DNA of 64,000 nucleotides from Verrucomicrobiota bacterium (GTDB lineage Bacteria; Verrucomicrobiota; Verrucomicrobiia; Limisphaerales; Pedosphaeraceae). Below the pieces are notes generated by a model. It made no database searches and was not told the DNA's origin. It worked only from the letters and a program-made list of their open reading frames with translations. The stretch spans positions 62,001-126,000 of the forward strand of contig JAJPHR010000079.1 of assembly GCA_021325145.1 (NCBI GenBank), in the 5' to 3' direction. Shown here piece by piece: positions 55,825 to 64,000 of this stretch (its first letter is position 1; every line of letters starts with the position of its first letter). The translations under genes and the position numbers were made by a program.

Positions 55825-58809
55825 TTATTGCACTTGAACGCGGTAGAAGCTGCTGCTGCCGGTGGCGGGGCCGTTGATCGATCGGACCGCGTTATTGCCC
55901 GGGACAGGACTGCCCAGCGGGCTCCAGGTGGCATCCGTTAAACTATGTTTGAATTGCACCTGGTAATTCGCCCCGGTTTGCGTCGGGAACGAAATCGTGG
56001 CGTTTGTGCCATTGACCGATATTGTCACCACCAGATCCGGCGGCGTGGAAACCAACATCAGGAAGTTCACATTCACCTCAGGTTGGCTGCCGATTGGCGA
56101 GCCACCCAGCTGCAAGGTGTTGGTGGCGCCGGTGAGTGTGACTTTTACCAGGTTGCCGCTGGCGTCCTTCAATGATTGCCAGCCCCAACTCGACCAGCCT
56201 CCCACCGGAACATAGAACGTGCCGAGAAAGTTTTTTGTCTGATTGGTCGTGCCCAATCCGCTGGTCACCTGGGAGAGAATGGCTTCGGTCGGCGCCGCCC
56301 CCTCGGCAAAACGGCCCACCACGTTATATGTCCCGGGCGGATACGACCGGGTATAATTGCACCACGAGCCCCCGCCGAAAAATCCGATGTTATAATCCGT
56401 GCCACTCGCTGCCACAAACTGGTCTCTCGGCTGGTCACCTGCCGGGCTGGTTGGCATGGCGGGAAATGCCCGATAAGGGAATTGCTCGCTGCCATTGGGG
56501 TCGGTTTCCAGAAAATCGACTCCCGGGATGCCGGACTGACCGCTGTAGGCGTCCACCTGTGGATTGTCCTGAAACTGACCGTTATTATAGTCATAATCTT
56601 CCGCCTCCCAGGTATAGTTCGTTGAACTAAAGGTGCCGAAACTATTGGTATAGGCAATGGTTCCATTCGCGTCGGTCAGTGTAATCACAGCGGTGTGAAA
56701 TGCATTGGGTTGCACCGGATGACTGACCTGCAATGCCGTGGCCGGGCCGCTGAAGGTCAAACCGGAAACTATTGCGCCATCCAAATTCAAAACGACGTTG
56801 CTGGTGGCAAGTCCAACTTGGGAATGCGCAATAAAGCTGAGTGAATTGGTGTATTGAAACATGCCGGAGCCGTCCGGCACGAAATTATCCACGTACGGCA
56901 GGACTTTCACCGTAACGTCCGCCGGCATCAACAGGAAGAAATTCGCGTTGTAATTGCCATTGTCGGTGGTGATCCGCAATGTGTTCGTGGAACCGCCGGT
57001 GAATTGCACGAGATTGCCTGCAATGTCCTTCAACGGAACCCATTCATATTTTTGCCAGCCACCGCTGCCGGGAACAGAAAATGTCCCGAGCCTGGTGATG
57101 GTCTGGCTGCTGGTGCCTAAGCCACTGGTCACTAAAGCGAGGCTGGCACTGTCGGAGGAACTGCCGTTCCCGTCCGCCGCGCGCAGATAAATATTATATG
57201 TGCCGGCTGGAAACGTCCTGGTGTAGTTGGCCCAATTGCCTCCGTTATTGAATCCCACGTCATAATCTTGAAAACCAGCGTGGCTCAGGCGCGGCGTGTC
57301 ACCAACGTTTTCCGTGCTCAACCCAACGCGTTGATAGTCCTGCGCGGAGGGATTGTTGTTGATAAAATCAACGCCGCTGATCCCGTCCAGGTGAGTGTAA
57401 CCGTTGATTTGCGGATTATCGATGAACTGACCGCCGCCATAGTCGAAATCCTCCGACTCAAAGGTATAAGCGGGCTGGATGGTATCGAAACTCAAGTTGG
57501 TGCTCGCCGGGTTCCCATTCGCATCAATCACCTGAATGAATGCCGTATAAACCAGGTTGCTGGCCAATGGGATGCTCACACTTTTGTTTGTGGCCGGACC
57601 GGTCACGGTCATCCCATTGCCGTCGGACAAAAGATGAGACGAACCGGCGCCCGCCAGGTTTGTGCTGGCCAATTGCACGGTGATATCGCTGGTGCTGACG
57701 CCCAAAGACGAAGTGATGTTGAAGGTAAGCTCGTTGGTCATCTGGAACTGAACGGTGCCATCGGGATAGATGTTGTTGATGACGGCATCAGCCACACCCG
57801 CGGCATTTGTATCCGCGGGCAGGAGCATGTAAAAGTTTGCGTTCATGTTCCCGCCGTCTATTGTCACCCGCAGCGTCGTCGCCGAGCCATCGGTTGTCAG
57901 TTGCGCGAGGTTGCCGCTCGAATCTTTCAAAGGCACCCAGCCATACACCTGCCAACCGCCGAGCGGCAGCACTGCGAATGTGTATGGCCCACTGCCGTCC
58001 AGGGTCGCGCTGCCGGATGGAATAGACATGCTGGCACTGTCGGAAGTGGGGCCATTGCCATCAGAACCCCGCATAAAAACATTATAGACCCCCGCCGGGT
58101 AACTTCGCGTGTAATTGCCGAAATCGCCGCCGTTGTTGAAGCCGATGTCGTAATCGGTCTTGCCCGTGCCCATGTATTGCACGCGGGGCACATCACCAGC
58201 CGTTTCGGAGGCCAACCCCGGTGGATTGGGACGGTAGCTTTGGCCCCCTGAGCCGTTGTGGTGACAATCGATCCCATCCGTGGCGCTTAAAGTAGCGTAG
58301 GCATTCGTCTGCGGAGCGTCTATGAACAATCCGCTGACACTGTTGCTGGTGTAATCATAGTCTTCGGCTTCGAAAGTATAGGCTGGAGAAATCGTGTCGA
58401 ATGTCACCGTCTTGCTTGCGGAACCGCCGTTGTTGTCGGTCACTTGAATGACGGCGGTATAAAGCCGGTTGGTGGACAGCGAGGCACTCACGCTCTCATT
58501 GTTGGCCGGGCCCGTGATGGTCAAACCGTTGCCGGACGTGAGCGTCCTTAAAAGAGGCGACCCGCCAGTCAGTTTGGCGGCGGTGAGTTGCACCGAGATG
58601 TTGGAAATGCCGGCTGGCGACGAGGCGTTAAACGAAAGTATGCCGGACGGTTCAAACAAGTGCGCGCCATCAGGAAAAACGTTGCTGATGGTTGCCTGAC
58701 CGCGTGACTTTTCGACGCCGAGCATCAGGCATACAATGGCCAGGGCCATGGTTAAAGGCGTCAGAATTCCTTTTGTTGCAATTTGCGGGGACTGAATTTT
58801 TGGCTTCAT
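55825..58809 (-). CDS. Secreted protein with three repeated CBM6-like modules
   Basis: The product is 994 residues. A signal peptide (LTPLTMALAIVCLMLGVEKSRG) is followed by three similar modules of about 300 residues, starting near 40, 345 and 650. Each has a beta-domain (ISNVFPDGAHLFEPSGILSFNASS; INNIYPDGTVQFQMTNELTFNITSS; VDNFVPDGSGMFQYTNSLSFIAHS) and a carbohydrate-binding-like domain. The second type of domain is marked by YTFEAEDYDY, D(Y/I)(D/N)IGF(N/F)(N/G)GG and YTR(S/T)(Y/F)P(A/P)GTYNV, features of CBM6/CBM35-type folds. The C-terminal 65 residues (ISFPTQTGANYQVQFKHSLTDATWSPLG...SFYRVQVQ) form a tail common in verrucomicrobial secreted proteins. No catalytic domain is evident. Two palindromes lie upstream and a terminator downstream. 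Confidence 0.82.
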   Translation of the reverse strand: MKPKIQSPQIATKGILTPLTMALAIVCLMLGVEKSRGQATISNVFPDGAHLFEPSGILSFNASSPAGISNISVQLTAAKLTGGSPLLRTLTSGNGLTITGPANNESVSASLSTNRLYTAVIQVTDNNGGSASKTVTFDTISPAYTFEAEDYDYTSNSVSGLFIDAPQTNAYATLSATDGIDCHHNGSGGQSYRPNPPGLASETAGDVPRVQYMGTGKTDYDIGFNNGGDFGNYTRSYPAGVYNVFMRGSDGNGPTSDSASMSIPSGSATLDGSGPYTFAVLPLGGWQVYGWVPLKDSSGNLAQLTTDGSATTLRVTIDGGNMNANFYMLLPADTNAAGVADAVINNIYPDGTVQFQMTNELTFNITSSLGVSTSDITVQLASTNLAGAGSSHLLSDGNGMTVTGPATNKSVSIPLASNLVYTAFIQVIDANGNPASTNLSFDTIQPAYTFESEDFDYGGGQFIDNPQINGYTHLDGISGVDFINNNPSAQDYQRVGLSTENVGDTPRLSHAGFQDYDVGFNNGGNWANYTRTFPAGTYNIYLRAADGNGSSSDSASLALVTSGLGTSSQTITRLGTFSVPGSGGWQKYEWVPLKDIAGNLVQFTGGSTNTLRITTDNGNYNANFFLLMPADVTVKVLPYVDNFVPDGSGMFQYTNSLSFIAHSQVGLATSNVVLNLDGAIVSGLTFSGPATALQVSHPVQPNAFHTAVITLTDANGTIAYTNSFGTFSSTNYTWEAEDYDYNNGQFQDNPQVDAYSGQSGIPGVDFLETDPNGSEQFPYRAFPAMPTSPAGDQPRDQFVAASGTDYNIGFFGGGSWCNYTRSYPPGTYNVVGRFAEGAAPTEAILSQVTSGLGTTNQTKNFLGTFYVPVGGWSSWGWQSLKDASGNLVKVTLTGATNTLQLGGSPIGSQPEVNVNFLMLVSTPPDLVVTISVNGTNATISFPTQTGANYQVQFKHSLTDATWSPLGSPVPGNNAVRSINGPATGSSSFYRVQVQ

Positions 58810-58865
58810 ATTTTATAGGCTTTGCCGGGAACGCTGGCAATTTGAGTCAAAGGCATTTCCGGCAC

Positions 58866-58885
58866 CATCCCCGTTTGCGGGGATG
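58866..58885 (-). promoter_or_regulatory. Candidate operator palindrome, copy 1
   Basis: CATCCCCG-TTTG-CGGGGATG is a perfect 8-bp inverted repeat 57 nt upstream of the three-module protein's start. On the minus strand it is followed by GTGCCGGAA. Confidence 0.6.
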
Positions 58886-58996
58886 AGACCTGGAGAACGG
58901 AGACGACATCAAAGCCGCGGGAATGCCATTCTTGTTCCATATTTAATTGGTGTTACGGGGACGTTGAGCACTCTGCGGAGAACCGCAATTCCGCAC

Positions 58997-59016
58997 CATC
59001 CCCGTTTTCGGGGATG
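58997..59016 (-). promoter_or_regulatory. Candidate operator palindrome, copy 2
   Basis: CATCCCCG-TTTT-CGGGGATG lies 25 nt after the response regulator stop and about 190 nt before the three-module protein. On the minus strand it is followed by GTGCGGAA, as in copy 1. No T-run follows, so it is not a standard terminator. Confidence 0.6.
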
Positions 59017-59040
59017 CCTCCTGTGGTCCTGAAAAAAATC

Positions 59041-59673
59041 TTATGGAAACTCGGCCCGATGCTTTGCCACGGCCTCGATTCGGCCGCGCACGTGCATTTT
59101 CTGACAGATGTTCTTGACGTAGGTGCGCACGGTCTCTGCGCCGATGTTGAGTTTATCGGCAATTTCCTTGTAAATAAATCCCTGGCCGAGCAAATCCAGG
59201 ACTTCCCTTTCGCGCGGCGACAAATTTTCGGTTTCGGTGACGGACGGGCCAATGAGATGAAAATGTTTCACGACCTTGCGCGCGATGGGACTGGACATGG
59301 GCGCGCCGCCTTTGTGAACGTCCCGAATGGATTCGAGCAATTGCTCCGGCGGGCCGGATTTTACCAGATACCCGTTCGCGCCCGCTTTCAGCGCGCGAAA
59401 AATGCGCTCGCTGTCCTCATAGATCGTCACCATGATGATTTGCATGTCCGGGACGAGCTTTTTTACTTCGGCCACGCATTGAATGCCGGACATGCCCGGG
59501 AGCTTGATATCCATCAACACGACGTCGGGCCGCTTTTCCAGGATTTGCGGCAACGCCTCCTCGCCGGAGCGAAAGGCGCCAAGACATTTGATGTCGGGCG
59601 CGGTCTCAAGGATTTGCACGAGTTGCTCGCGCAAGCCAGCGTCGTCTTCCACAACCACCACCGTCTTTTTCAT
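59041..59673 (-). CDS. NarL/FixJ-type response regulator
   Basis: The 210-residue product has a receiver domain (VVVVEDDAGLREQLVQ; phospho-Asp in VVLMDIKLPGMSG near residue 54; MVTIYED; YLVKSG). A LuxR-type DNA-binding domain lies at about 145-205 (ENLSPREREVLDLLGQGFIYKEIADKLNIGAETVRTYVKNICQKMHVRGRIEAVAK). It is 59 nt downstream of its likely kinase. Three copies of a palindrome in the surrounding 3 kb are candidate binding sites. Confidence 0.95.
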   Translation of the reverse strand: MKKTVVVVEDDAGLREQLVQILETAPDIKCLGAFRSGEEALPQILEKRPDVVLMDIKLPGMSGIQCVAEVKKLVPDMQIIMVTIYEDSERIFRALKAGANGYLVKSGPPEQLLESIRDVHKGGAPMSSPIARKVVKHFHLIGPSVTETENLSPREREVLDLLGQGFIYKEIADKLNIGAETVRTYVKNICQKMHVRGRIEAVAKHRAEFP

Positions 59674-59732
59674 AAGCTTTTATCGGCTGGTTCTTTTTTC
59701 ATGCGTATTGCTGGCTGATAATCAATTGGGCT

Positions 59733-61424
59733 TTAGGAAATCTTTGGCGGCAAATTAAGTGCCAGCCGCACCTGCACCAGGGTGCCTTTGCCGAGCTGGC
59801 TTTCGATGGTGCAGCTTCCGCCGACGTCCTGCAGCCGCCGTTTCATGTTGCTCAACCCGTGGCCGGTCATGCTCCTGGCCGGATCGAATCCGCAGCCGTC
59901 GTCCTGCACCAGCACGCTGATTTCATTTTCACTGAATGTCATTCGCAGCGTTACCTCGGACGCCTGGGCGTGCTTGATGACATTGTGAACGGCTTCCTTT
60001 ATGGCCATGATGATATTGTGGCGTATTTGACTGGACACCTGGATTTCGCGGGGCAAATCCAGCATGTTAAAACGGCAGCGAAACCGGCTTTGTTCGCAAA
60101 GCTGGTTCACCATCTGGCAAAGATAATTTCCCAGCGCGTCGAGGTTGTCGTTTTCCGGGCTCACCGCCCAAACCGTTTCATAAAGCGCGGAAACCAACTC
60201 GCGCGACATCCGGGAAATGCGATCAAAATCCGCGCGCGCTTTTTCGGGAAATGCGGGATTTTCCTGGGACATGGCGCTGACCAGGGAAATCTGGGTCACG
60301 CGCGCACCCAAATCGTCATGGATGTCGTGCGCGATGCGCAACCGCTCGCGTTCCAGGGTTTGCTGGGCCTTGAGACGGAACATTTCGCGCCGCATTTTTT
60401 GCCAACCCAGGTAGCGCGCCCCGCCGACCGTGGCGGCAGTGACGGAAATCAAAACCGCACTCCAAAACCACGACCTCTGCCAGAACGGGGGCGACACGAG
60501 GACCCTCAGCGAAGTTTCCACCCCTGTGGGCACCCCCATGACGTCGGCTTCCATTAAATGAAGCGCAAATGCTCCCTGCGGCAGCTTCTGATAATTGACC
60601 GAACGGAAATCGCCGATTCCCATGCTGTACATCTCGTTCCACTCCACGACGAGATGATCGCCGGGATTGACTGCCGGAGCGAATTCCTTGATGGTCCGCC
60701 ACTCCGCATGACTGATGGGATCATCATCAAGGACCGCAAAGGCCTTTATCGCGGGCTCCTGCCCAAAGGTGACAATCTTCGCCATACTGGGACGAATGCC
60801 GTCCGGAGTCCAACCGGTGGGAATCCCATTTGCATCGGCAGGATATTGCGGAGAATCAAATGGAGATTGGATCAGCGCTACCGGCGGCTGGCCCGGGGAG
60901 GACTTCGACACGAGCAAATTGGCCACCACGTAGATGCCAACACTCGAGGGTGGACCGGCGGAAGAAATCACAACCCACACTCGCGAAGCCTGCGGGGGCA
61001 CGACGAGCGTTTCGCGCCGATGGGAGAGCGGAGAGTTTTCCATCGAACCCGTCCATCCTGCGCTGTCGCCTCGCACGTTGAAAATATTCTGGCTTATCTG
61101 GTCTCCCGACTCCGTGTAGAAGCGAATGTTCAAGGCCATCTCGCCGCCGCCTTCGTGCCACTCGTTGTCGAAGCCTTCAAGTTTGTACCGCAGCCGGATT
61201 GGCGGACGGGTTGAGTTGGTTCCCGGCCGGAAATTGAAGGAAATGTTTTCCGGAAATGAGCCTAAGTTCACGCTTCCATCGCCCCTAAGCGGCGCCGGTT
61301 TGCCATTTACTGTCACGGACTGGATCTCGAGCGTATTGGTCGCGGAATAAATCGGCAACTCGCTCCCCGCCACGAGACAGCCAACGCACACGATCCAAAT
61401 GACGATTCCACGTTTTGGGTCCAT
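59733..61424 (-). CDS. Sensor histidine kinase (NarL-partner type) with Y_Y_Y-like sensory region
   Basis: The start MDPKRGIVIWIVCVGCLVAGSELP gives 563 residues with a signal or anchor helix. The periplasmic part (about 30-330) includes IRLRYKLEGFDNEWHE, the pattern of the Y_Y_Y domain that ends hybrid two-component propeller sensors; here there is no propeller. A second membrane helix (WFWSAVLISVTAATVGGARYLG, about 340-360) leads to HisKA_3 (RLRIAHDIHDDLGARVTQISLVSAM) and HATPase_c (IKEAVHNVIKHAQASEVTLRM; DDGCGFDP; GHGLSNMKRRLQDVGG). The His-Asp dyad fits a NarX/DesK-type kinase. Upstream lies copy 3 of the palindrome. Confidence 0.93.
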   Translation of the reverse strand: MDPKRGIVIWIVCVGCLVAGSELPIYSATNTLEIQSVTVNGKPAPLRGDGSVNLGSFPENISFNFRPGTNSTRPPIRLRYKLEGFDNEWHEGGGEMALNIRFYTESGDQISQNIFNVRGDSAGWTGSMENSPLSHRRETLVVPPQASRVWVVISSAGPPSSVGIYVVANLLVSKSSPGQPPVALIQSPFDSPQYPADANGIPTGWTPDGIRPSMAKIVTFGQEPAIKAFAVLDDDPISHAEWRTIKEFAPAVNPGDHLVVEWNEMYSMGIGDFRSVNYQKLPQGAFALHLMEADVMGVPTGVETSLRVLVSPPFWQRSWFWSAVLISVTAATVGGARYLGWQKMRREMFRLKAQQTLERERLRIAHDIHDDLGARVTQISLVSAMSQENPAFPEKARADFDRISRMSRELVSALYETVWAVSPENDNLDALGNYLCQMVNQLCEQSRFRCRFNMLDLPREIQVSSQIRHNIIMAIKEAVHNVIKHAQASEVTLRMTFSENEISVLVQDDGCGFDPARSMTGHGLSNMKRRLQDVGGSCTIESQLGKGTLVQVRLALNLPPKIS

Positions 61425-61575
61425 CTCAGCGGTAATCAATATTTGCCGCGGCGGGGGGAGGCACTGCTGGTCATCCCGGCATTTTGGGTCTGCCAGATTG
61501 AAATTGCAACTCAAAGCCATTTACAGGATGCCAAAAACGATTGAGCTCAGTTAATCAATACGCCGGGTTCCTGAG

Positions 61576-61594
61576 CATCCCCGTTTTCGGGGAT
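61576..61594 (-). promoter_or_regulatory. Candidate operator palindrome, copy 3
   Basis: CATCCCCG-TTTT-CGGGGAT lies 152 nt upstream of the kinase start and 34 nt after the stop of the next gene. On the minus strand it is followed by GCTCAGGAA, sharing the distal GGAA with copies 1 and 2. Confidence 0.55.
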
Positions 61595-61627
61595 AGCAAA
61601 CCAGACACGACTCCGCCCTGCACTTTA

Positions 61628-64000
61628 TTATGGATGCGCCAGGCGGAAAAAAACGCTGCCGCCGGTTGGGTTGATTAGAATTGTGACTTGGTTCGTGGCG
61701 GTCGAAGTTTGAATGGTTGTCCAATTGGTGCCCAGGCCGAGGCCGGTTTGGTTGGTCTGCATTTGCAGCATCCAACCCAGGTGATCTTGCGGCCATGCGA
61801 GTTGCAATTGCGTACCACCGACTGCAAAGCTCAGTTGCGGTGGGGACATGGAAACGGGCTGGGCGCTGACCGAAGCGGTGTTGGGACTTTCCCCAGCCAG
61901 GTTTGTGGCTGACACGATGAAATAGTACGCCACCCCATTCGTCAGGCCGGTGTTGGTAAAGTTGAGGGCATTCAGGTTCGTGGCGATGACTTTGTAAACT
62001 CCATTTGAAGCGAGGGAGCGCTTCACATTGTAACCAGTGGCGCCGATGGACGAGTTCCAGGCCAGGGATGCCCGACCATCGCCGGGAATGGCCACCAGAC
62101 CGCTGGGAGCCGATGGCGGAGCGCCAACCACGCCCACCACGTTAAATTCGTGAATGCTCCACCACAGTCCCGAAACGTTTCCGGTTTGTGTCACCCGGAT
62201 ATAGCGCGCGGTTTGAGTTGGAAATGTAATCAGTGTCAGAGCAGAAGTTCCCGAGCCGGTCGCCACCGGGGAACCCCAGTTGATCCCATCGTTCGAAACA
62301 TTAACCTGATAGCCGCGCGGATAATCGCTGGATGAAGCGGCGGCATCCAGCACCAGCTCGTAAAAGGTGTTGGTCCCGTTCATGTCCACTTGGAACCATT
62401 GCCCGTTGGTCTGGGGCGTGCCAGTGGACCACCGGGTGTTGATATTGCCATCAATCGCATTTGCCGGTGAACCGCCGGATTCGCTGGAAGAAGCGCTGGC
62501 CGCCCAAACGGAGCGGTCAAGCGAGCCGGGCATCGTGACGGCCTGCGCGGAATTGGTGCTTTCGCCGGCCGGATTGAGCGCGGTTATCACGTAATAATAG
62601 GTCGTGGCATTCGTCAGGCCGAGGTTTGTATAACTCAACCCCGTTACATTGGGCGCCACGATCCCGTATGGTCCGCCATTGGTGGTGGAGCGCCTAATAT
62701 TGTACGCGGTCGCGCCTGCGGCGGCAGCCCAACTTAAAACCGCCTCTGAATCGCCAGGTGACGCGGTTACACCGCTAGGCGCTGGCGGCGCGAAACCATT
62801 GACGAACCCGACCGCGAACGATTCCTGCGCCCCAACTGTTGTCGCCCTGGCGATCAGGACATTCCCATTCAGGCTGTCCACCGTGACGTACTTGCCGTTG
62901 TTCATGGCTCGTAGGCCGATGTTGCCATTGCCGGCATCCACCTCGGTGAAGGTTTCCCATAAGCCAACGCCAGTTCGATTGGCAACCAACGGAGAATTAC
63001 CGTTGTTGTCCGCGCTGACATAATCATTGTTGTCCAGGCACCGAAGCGCAATGTTCCCGCCACCCGCATCCACGATTTGGAACTGTTGTGGAGCGTTAAT
63101 CGCCGTTCCCTCAGCAAACAGTAAATTTGTGTGGCCGCTGTCCTCCGTGACGTATTTTCCGTTGCCGAGCGCGTTCAACGAATAAGTGTCGCCCACGGCC
63201 AATTGATGCGAAAGCGCCGGGGGTGCGTAATAAAAAGCGAAATACTCCACCTTGCCCAACATTCCGCTTCCGCTGAAAAATACCAGGTAAATAGTGTGGC
63301 TCCCGCTTGCGCCGCTGATGCCGCAATACGCGTTGGCGTACGTTTGCGCTCCGCCAGTATTCGGAATCAAGCACGTCCCAATCAGAGTTCCATTGGTGCC
63401 ATCAAGGTGAATCTCCACACTGCCACCAGAATTTGTGCTGGCGACCCTGGCGACAAAAGCATTTATGCCGCTTAAATTGACATTGTTGTAAGCCGCCCAA
63501 GCTCCAGTCGTAATGTTGCCGATGTCCTGTCCTCCTTCGCCGCAAATCTCCGTCACAATACCCAGCATATTGTCGTAGCTCGTGGCGGACGTTGGAATAA
63601 TGCCCGCGTAGGCGACCGAGCTGTTGGTAAACACGAGTCGCCCCGCCTTGAGCCCCGAAACGCTATTGGAATAAACGAGGGCGTTCCCCATGACCCCCGA
63701 GCCAAGATCCGGCGCTCCAATGGCTATCGCATCAAGCCCGGGATTTGTGATGGTGTTCCGCTGGAAAACAATATTCGTGCCGGTTGAGAAGCCGACCGCA
63801 TCATACAGCGAATCAACGATAATATTTGAAGCGCAATAAACATTGGCCACCGTTCCAACGCCCTGACCGTCGCCACCATTGCCAATCATCAACGCCTGTT
63901 GCTGTTGATTGTAACCATTGCCTCCGCAGCGCAAGACTGTGTTTCCGGTCACCTTGGCCGACAGAAGATCCGAGCCATTCACGCCGAACTTCATCACCCC
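61628..64000 (-). CDS. Large secreted multidomain carbohydrate-active protein (5' end beyond window)
   Basis: At least 790 residues lie in the window and the frame runs off its end, so the N-terminus is missing. In order: the end of a right-handed beta-helix (GNTVLRCGGNGYNQQQ; NIIVDSLYDAV; FQRNTITNPGLDAIAIG); a CBM6-like module near 165-265 (INAFVARVASTNSGGSVEIHLDGTNGTLIGTCLIPNTGG); a fascin/beta-trefoil region near 275-400 with three units (ALGNGKYVTEDSG, CLDNNDYVSADNNG, AMNNGKYVTVDSLNG); and FN3 near 410-495. An F5/8-type C (CBM32) domain near 500-640 (ANAIDGNINTRWSTG; PRGYQVNVSNDG; RYIRVTQTG), a second FN3, and a tail ending VFFRLAHP complete it. The beta-helix suggests a polysaccharide lyase or glycoside hydrolase, but the active site is not visible. 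Confidence 0.85.
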   Translation of the reverse strand, partial: GVMKFGVNGSDLLSAKVTGNTVLRCGGNGYNQQQQALMIGNGGDGQGVGTVANVYCASNIIVDSLYDAVGFSTGTNIVFQRNTITNPGLDAIAIGAPDLGSGVMGNALVYSNSVSGLKAGRLVFTNSSVAYAGIIPTSATSYDNMLGIVTEICGEGGQDIGNITTGAWAAYNNVNLSGINAFVARVASTNSGGSVEIHLDGTNGTLIGTCLIPNTGGAQTYANAYCGISGASGSHTIYLVFFSGSGMLGKVEYFAFYYAPPALSHQLAVGDTYSLNALGNGKYVTEDSGHTNLLFAEGTAINAPQQFQIVDAGGGNIALRCLDNNDYVSADNNGNSPLVANRTGVGLWETFTEVDAGNGNIGLRAMNNGKYVTVDSLNGNVLIARATTVGAQESFAVGFVNGFAPPAPSGVTASPGDSEAVLSWAAAAGATAYNIRRSTTNGGPYGIVAPNVTGLSYTNLGLTNATTYYYVITALNPAGESTNSAQAVTMPGSLDRSVWAASASSSESGGSPANAIDGNINTRWSTGTPQTNGQWFQVDMNGTNTFYELVLDAAASSSDYPRGYQVNVSNDGINWGSPVATGSGTSALTLITFPTQTARYIRVTQTGNVSGLWWSIHEFNVVGVVGAPPSAPSGLVAIPGDGRASLAWNSSIGATGYNVKRSLASNGVYKVIATNLNALNFTNTGLTNGVAYYFIVSATNLAGESPNTASVSAQPVSMSPPQLSFAVGGTQLQLAWPQDHLGWMLQMQTNQTGLGLGTNWTTIQTSTATNQVTILINPTGGSVFFRLAHP

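Noticed and set aside
57268-58251. Plus-strand frame of 327 codons
   Set aside because: It is antisense to the three-module secreted protein, whose own internal repeats are clear on the minus strand.
58866-59016. Palindromes CATCCCCG-N4-CGGGGATG as terminators
   Set aside because: The stems are good, but no T-run follows on the minus strand, two lie upstream of the same gene, and flanking bases are conserved beyond the stem; an operator explains this better.

Overview
The window looks like a chromosomal segment of a Verrucomicrobiota bacterium, probably of the Pedosphaera/Limisphaerales type. This is an inference from protein style and not from any rRNA: a pseudopilin with the leader/helix RGFTLVELLVVMAIIAILAG, an ECF sigma factor with a long C-terminal extension, secreted proteins ending in a short 'FYRVQ' type tail, and GC-rich intergenic palindromic repeats. 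No rRNA, CRISPR array or intact mobile element is visible.

Positions 24-26,953 (all minus strand) are one long information-processing block. Read in the direction of transcription it runs tRNA-Thr, tuf, tRNA-Trp, tRNA-Ser, secE, nusG, rplK, rplA, rplJ, rplL, rpoB, rpoC, then rpsL, rpsG, fusA, then rpsJ, rplC, rplD, rplW, rplB, rpsS, rplV, rpsC, rplP, rpmC, rpsQ, rplN, rplX, rplE, rpsN, rpsH, rplF, rplR, rpsE, rplO, secY. The tuf/rif, str, S10 and spc clusters are therefore joined end to end. rpmD (L30) is missing between rpsE and rplO. Visible control points are a promoter before tRNA-Thr, a promoter and leader hairpin before rpsL, an intrinsic-terminator-like attenuator between rpsG and fusA, and five successive hairpins between rplL and rpoB.

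Positions 27,000-32,660 are mixed: a small outer-membrane barrel, a YcaQ/AlkX-type DNA glycosylase, purN running into a palindromic intergenic repeat, two unrecognised genes, and tRNA-Lys(CTT) followed directly by a frameshifted remnant that resembles an integrase N-terminus.

Positions 32,670-39,094 hold a tightly coupled plus-strand set of four genes: an ECF sigma factor fused to two hydrophobic segments and a large W-A helical-repeat domain, a membrane-anchored protein made of the same repeats, a pseudopilin and an anchored protein. This is my best candidate for a poorly described system, possibly a membrane-tethered sigma factor. Next comes a minus-strand signalling operon (hybrid kinase, REC-kinase, NtrC-type sigma-54 activator).

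Positions 43,981-55,580 (minus strand) hold an envelope/stress-like cluster: MlaD, MlaE, an AI-2E-family transporter, small membrane proteins, a coiled-coil lipoprotein, an amphipathic-helix protein and a chimeric partial copy of it, a beta-propeller, a DUF2950 protein, a CBM48 protein, an lmo0937-like microprotein and a PRC-barrel/BON protein. Two of these genes carry duplicated 200-bp upstream regions, and a palindrome GCAATTTGC recurs ahead of three transcription units. Positions 55,825-64,000 hold two large secreted carbohydrate-binding proteins flanking a NarL-type kinase/regulator pair. Three copies of a palindrome CATCCCCG-N4-CGGGGATG in this segment are candidate operators for that regulator.
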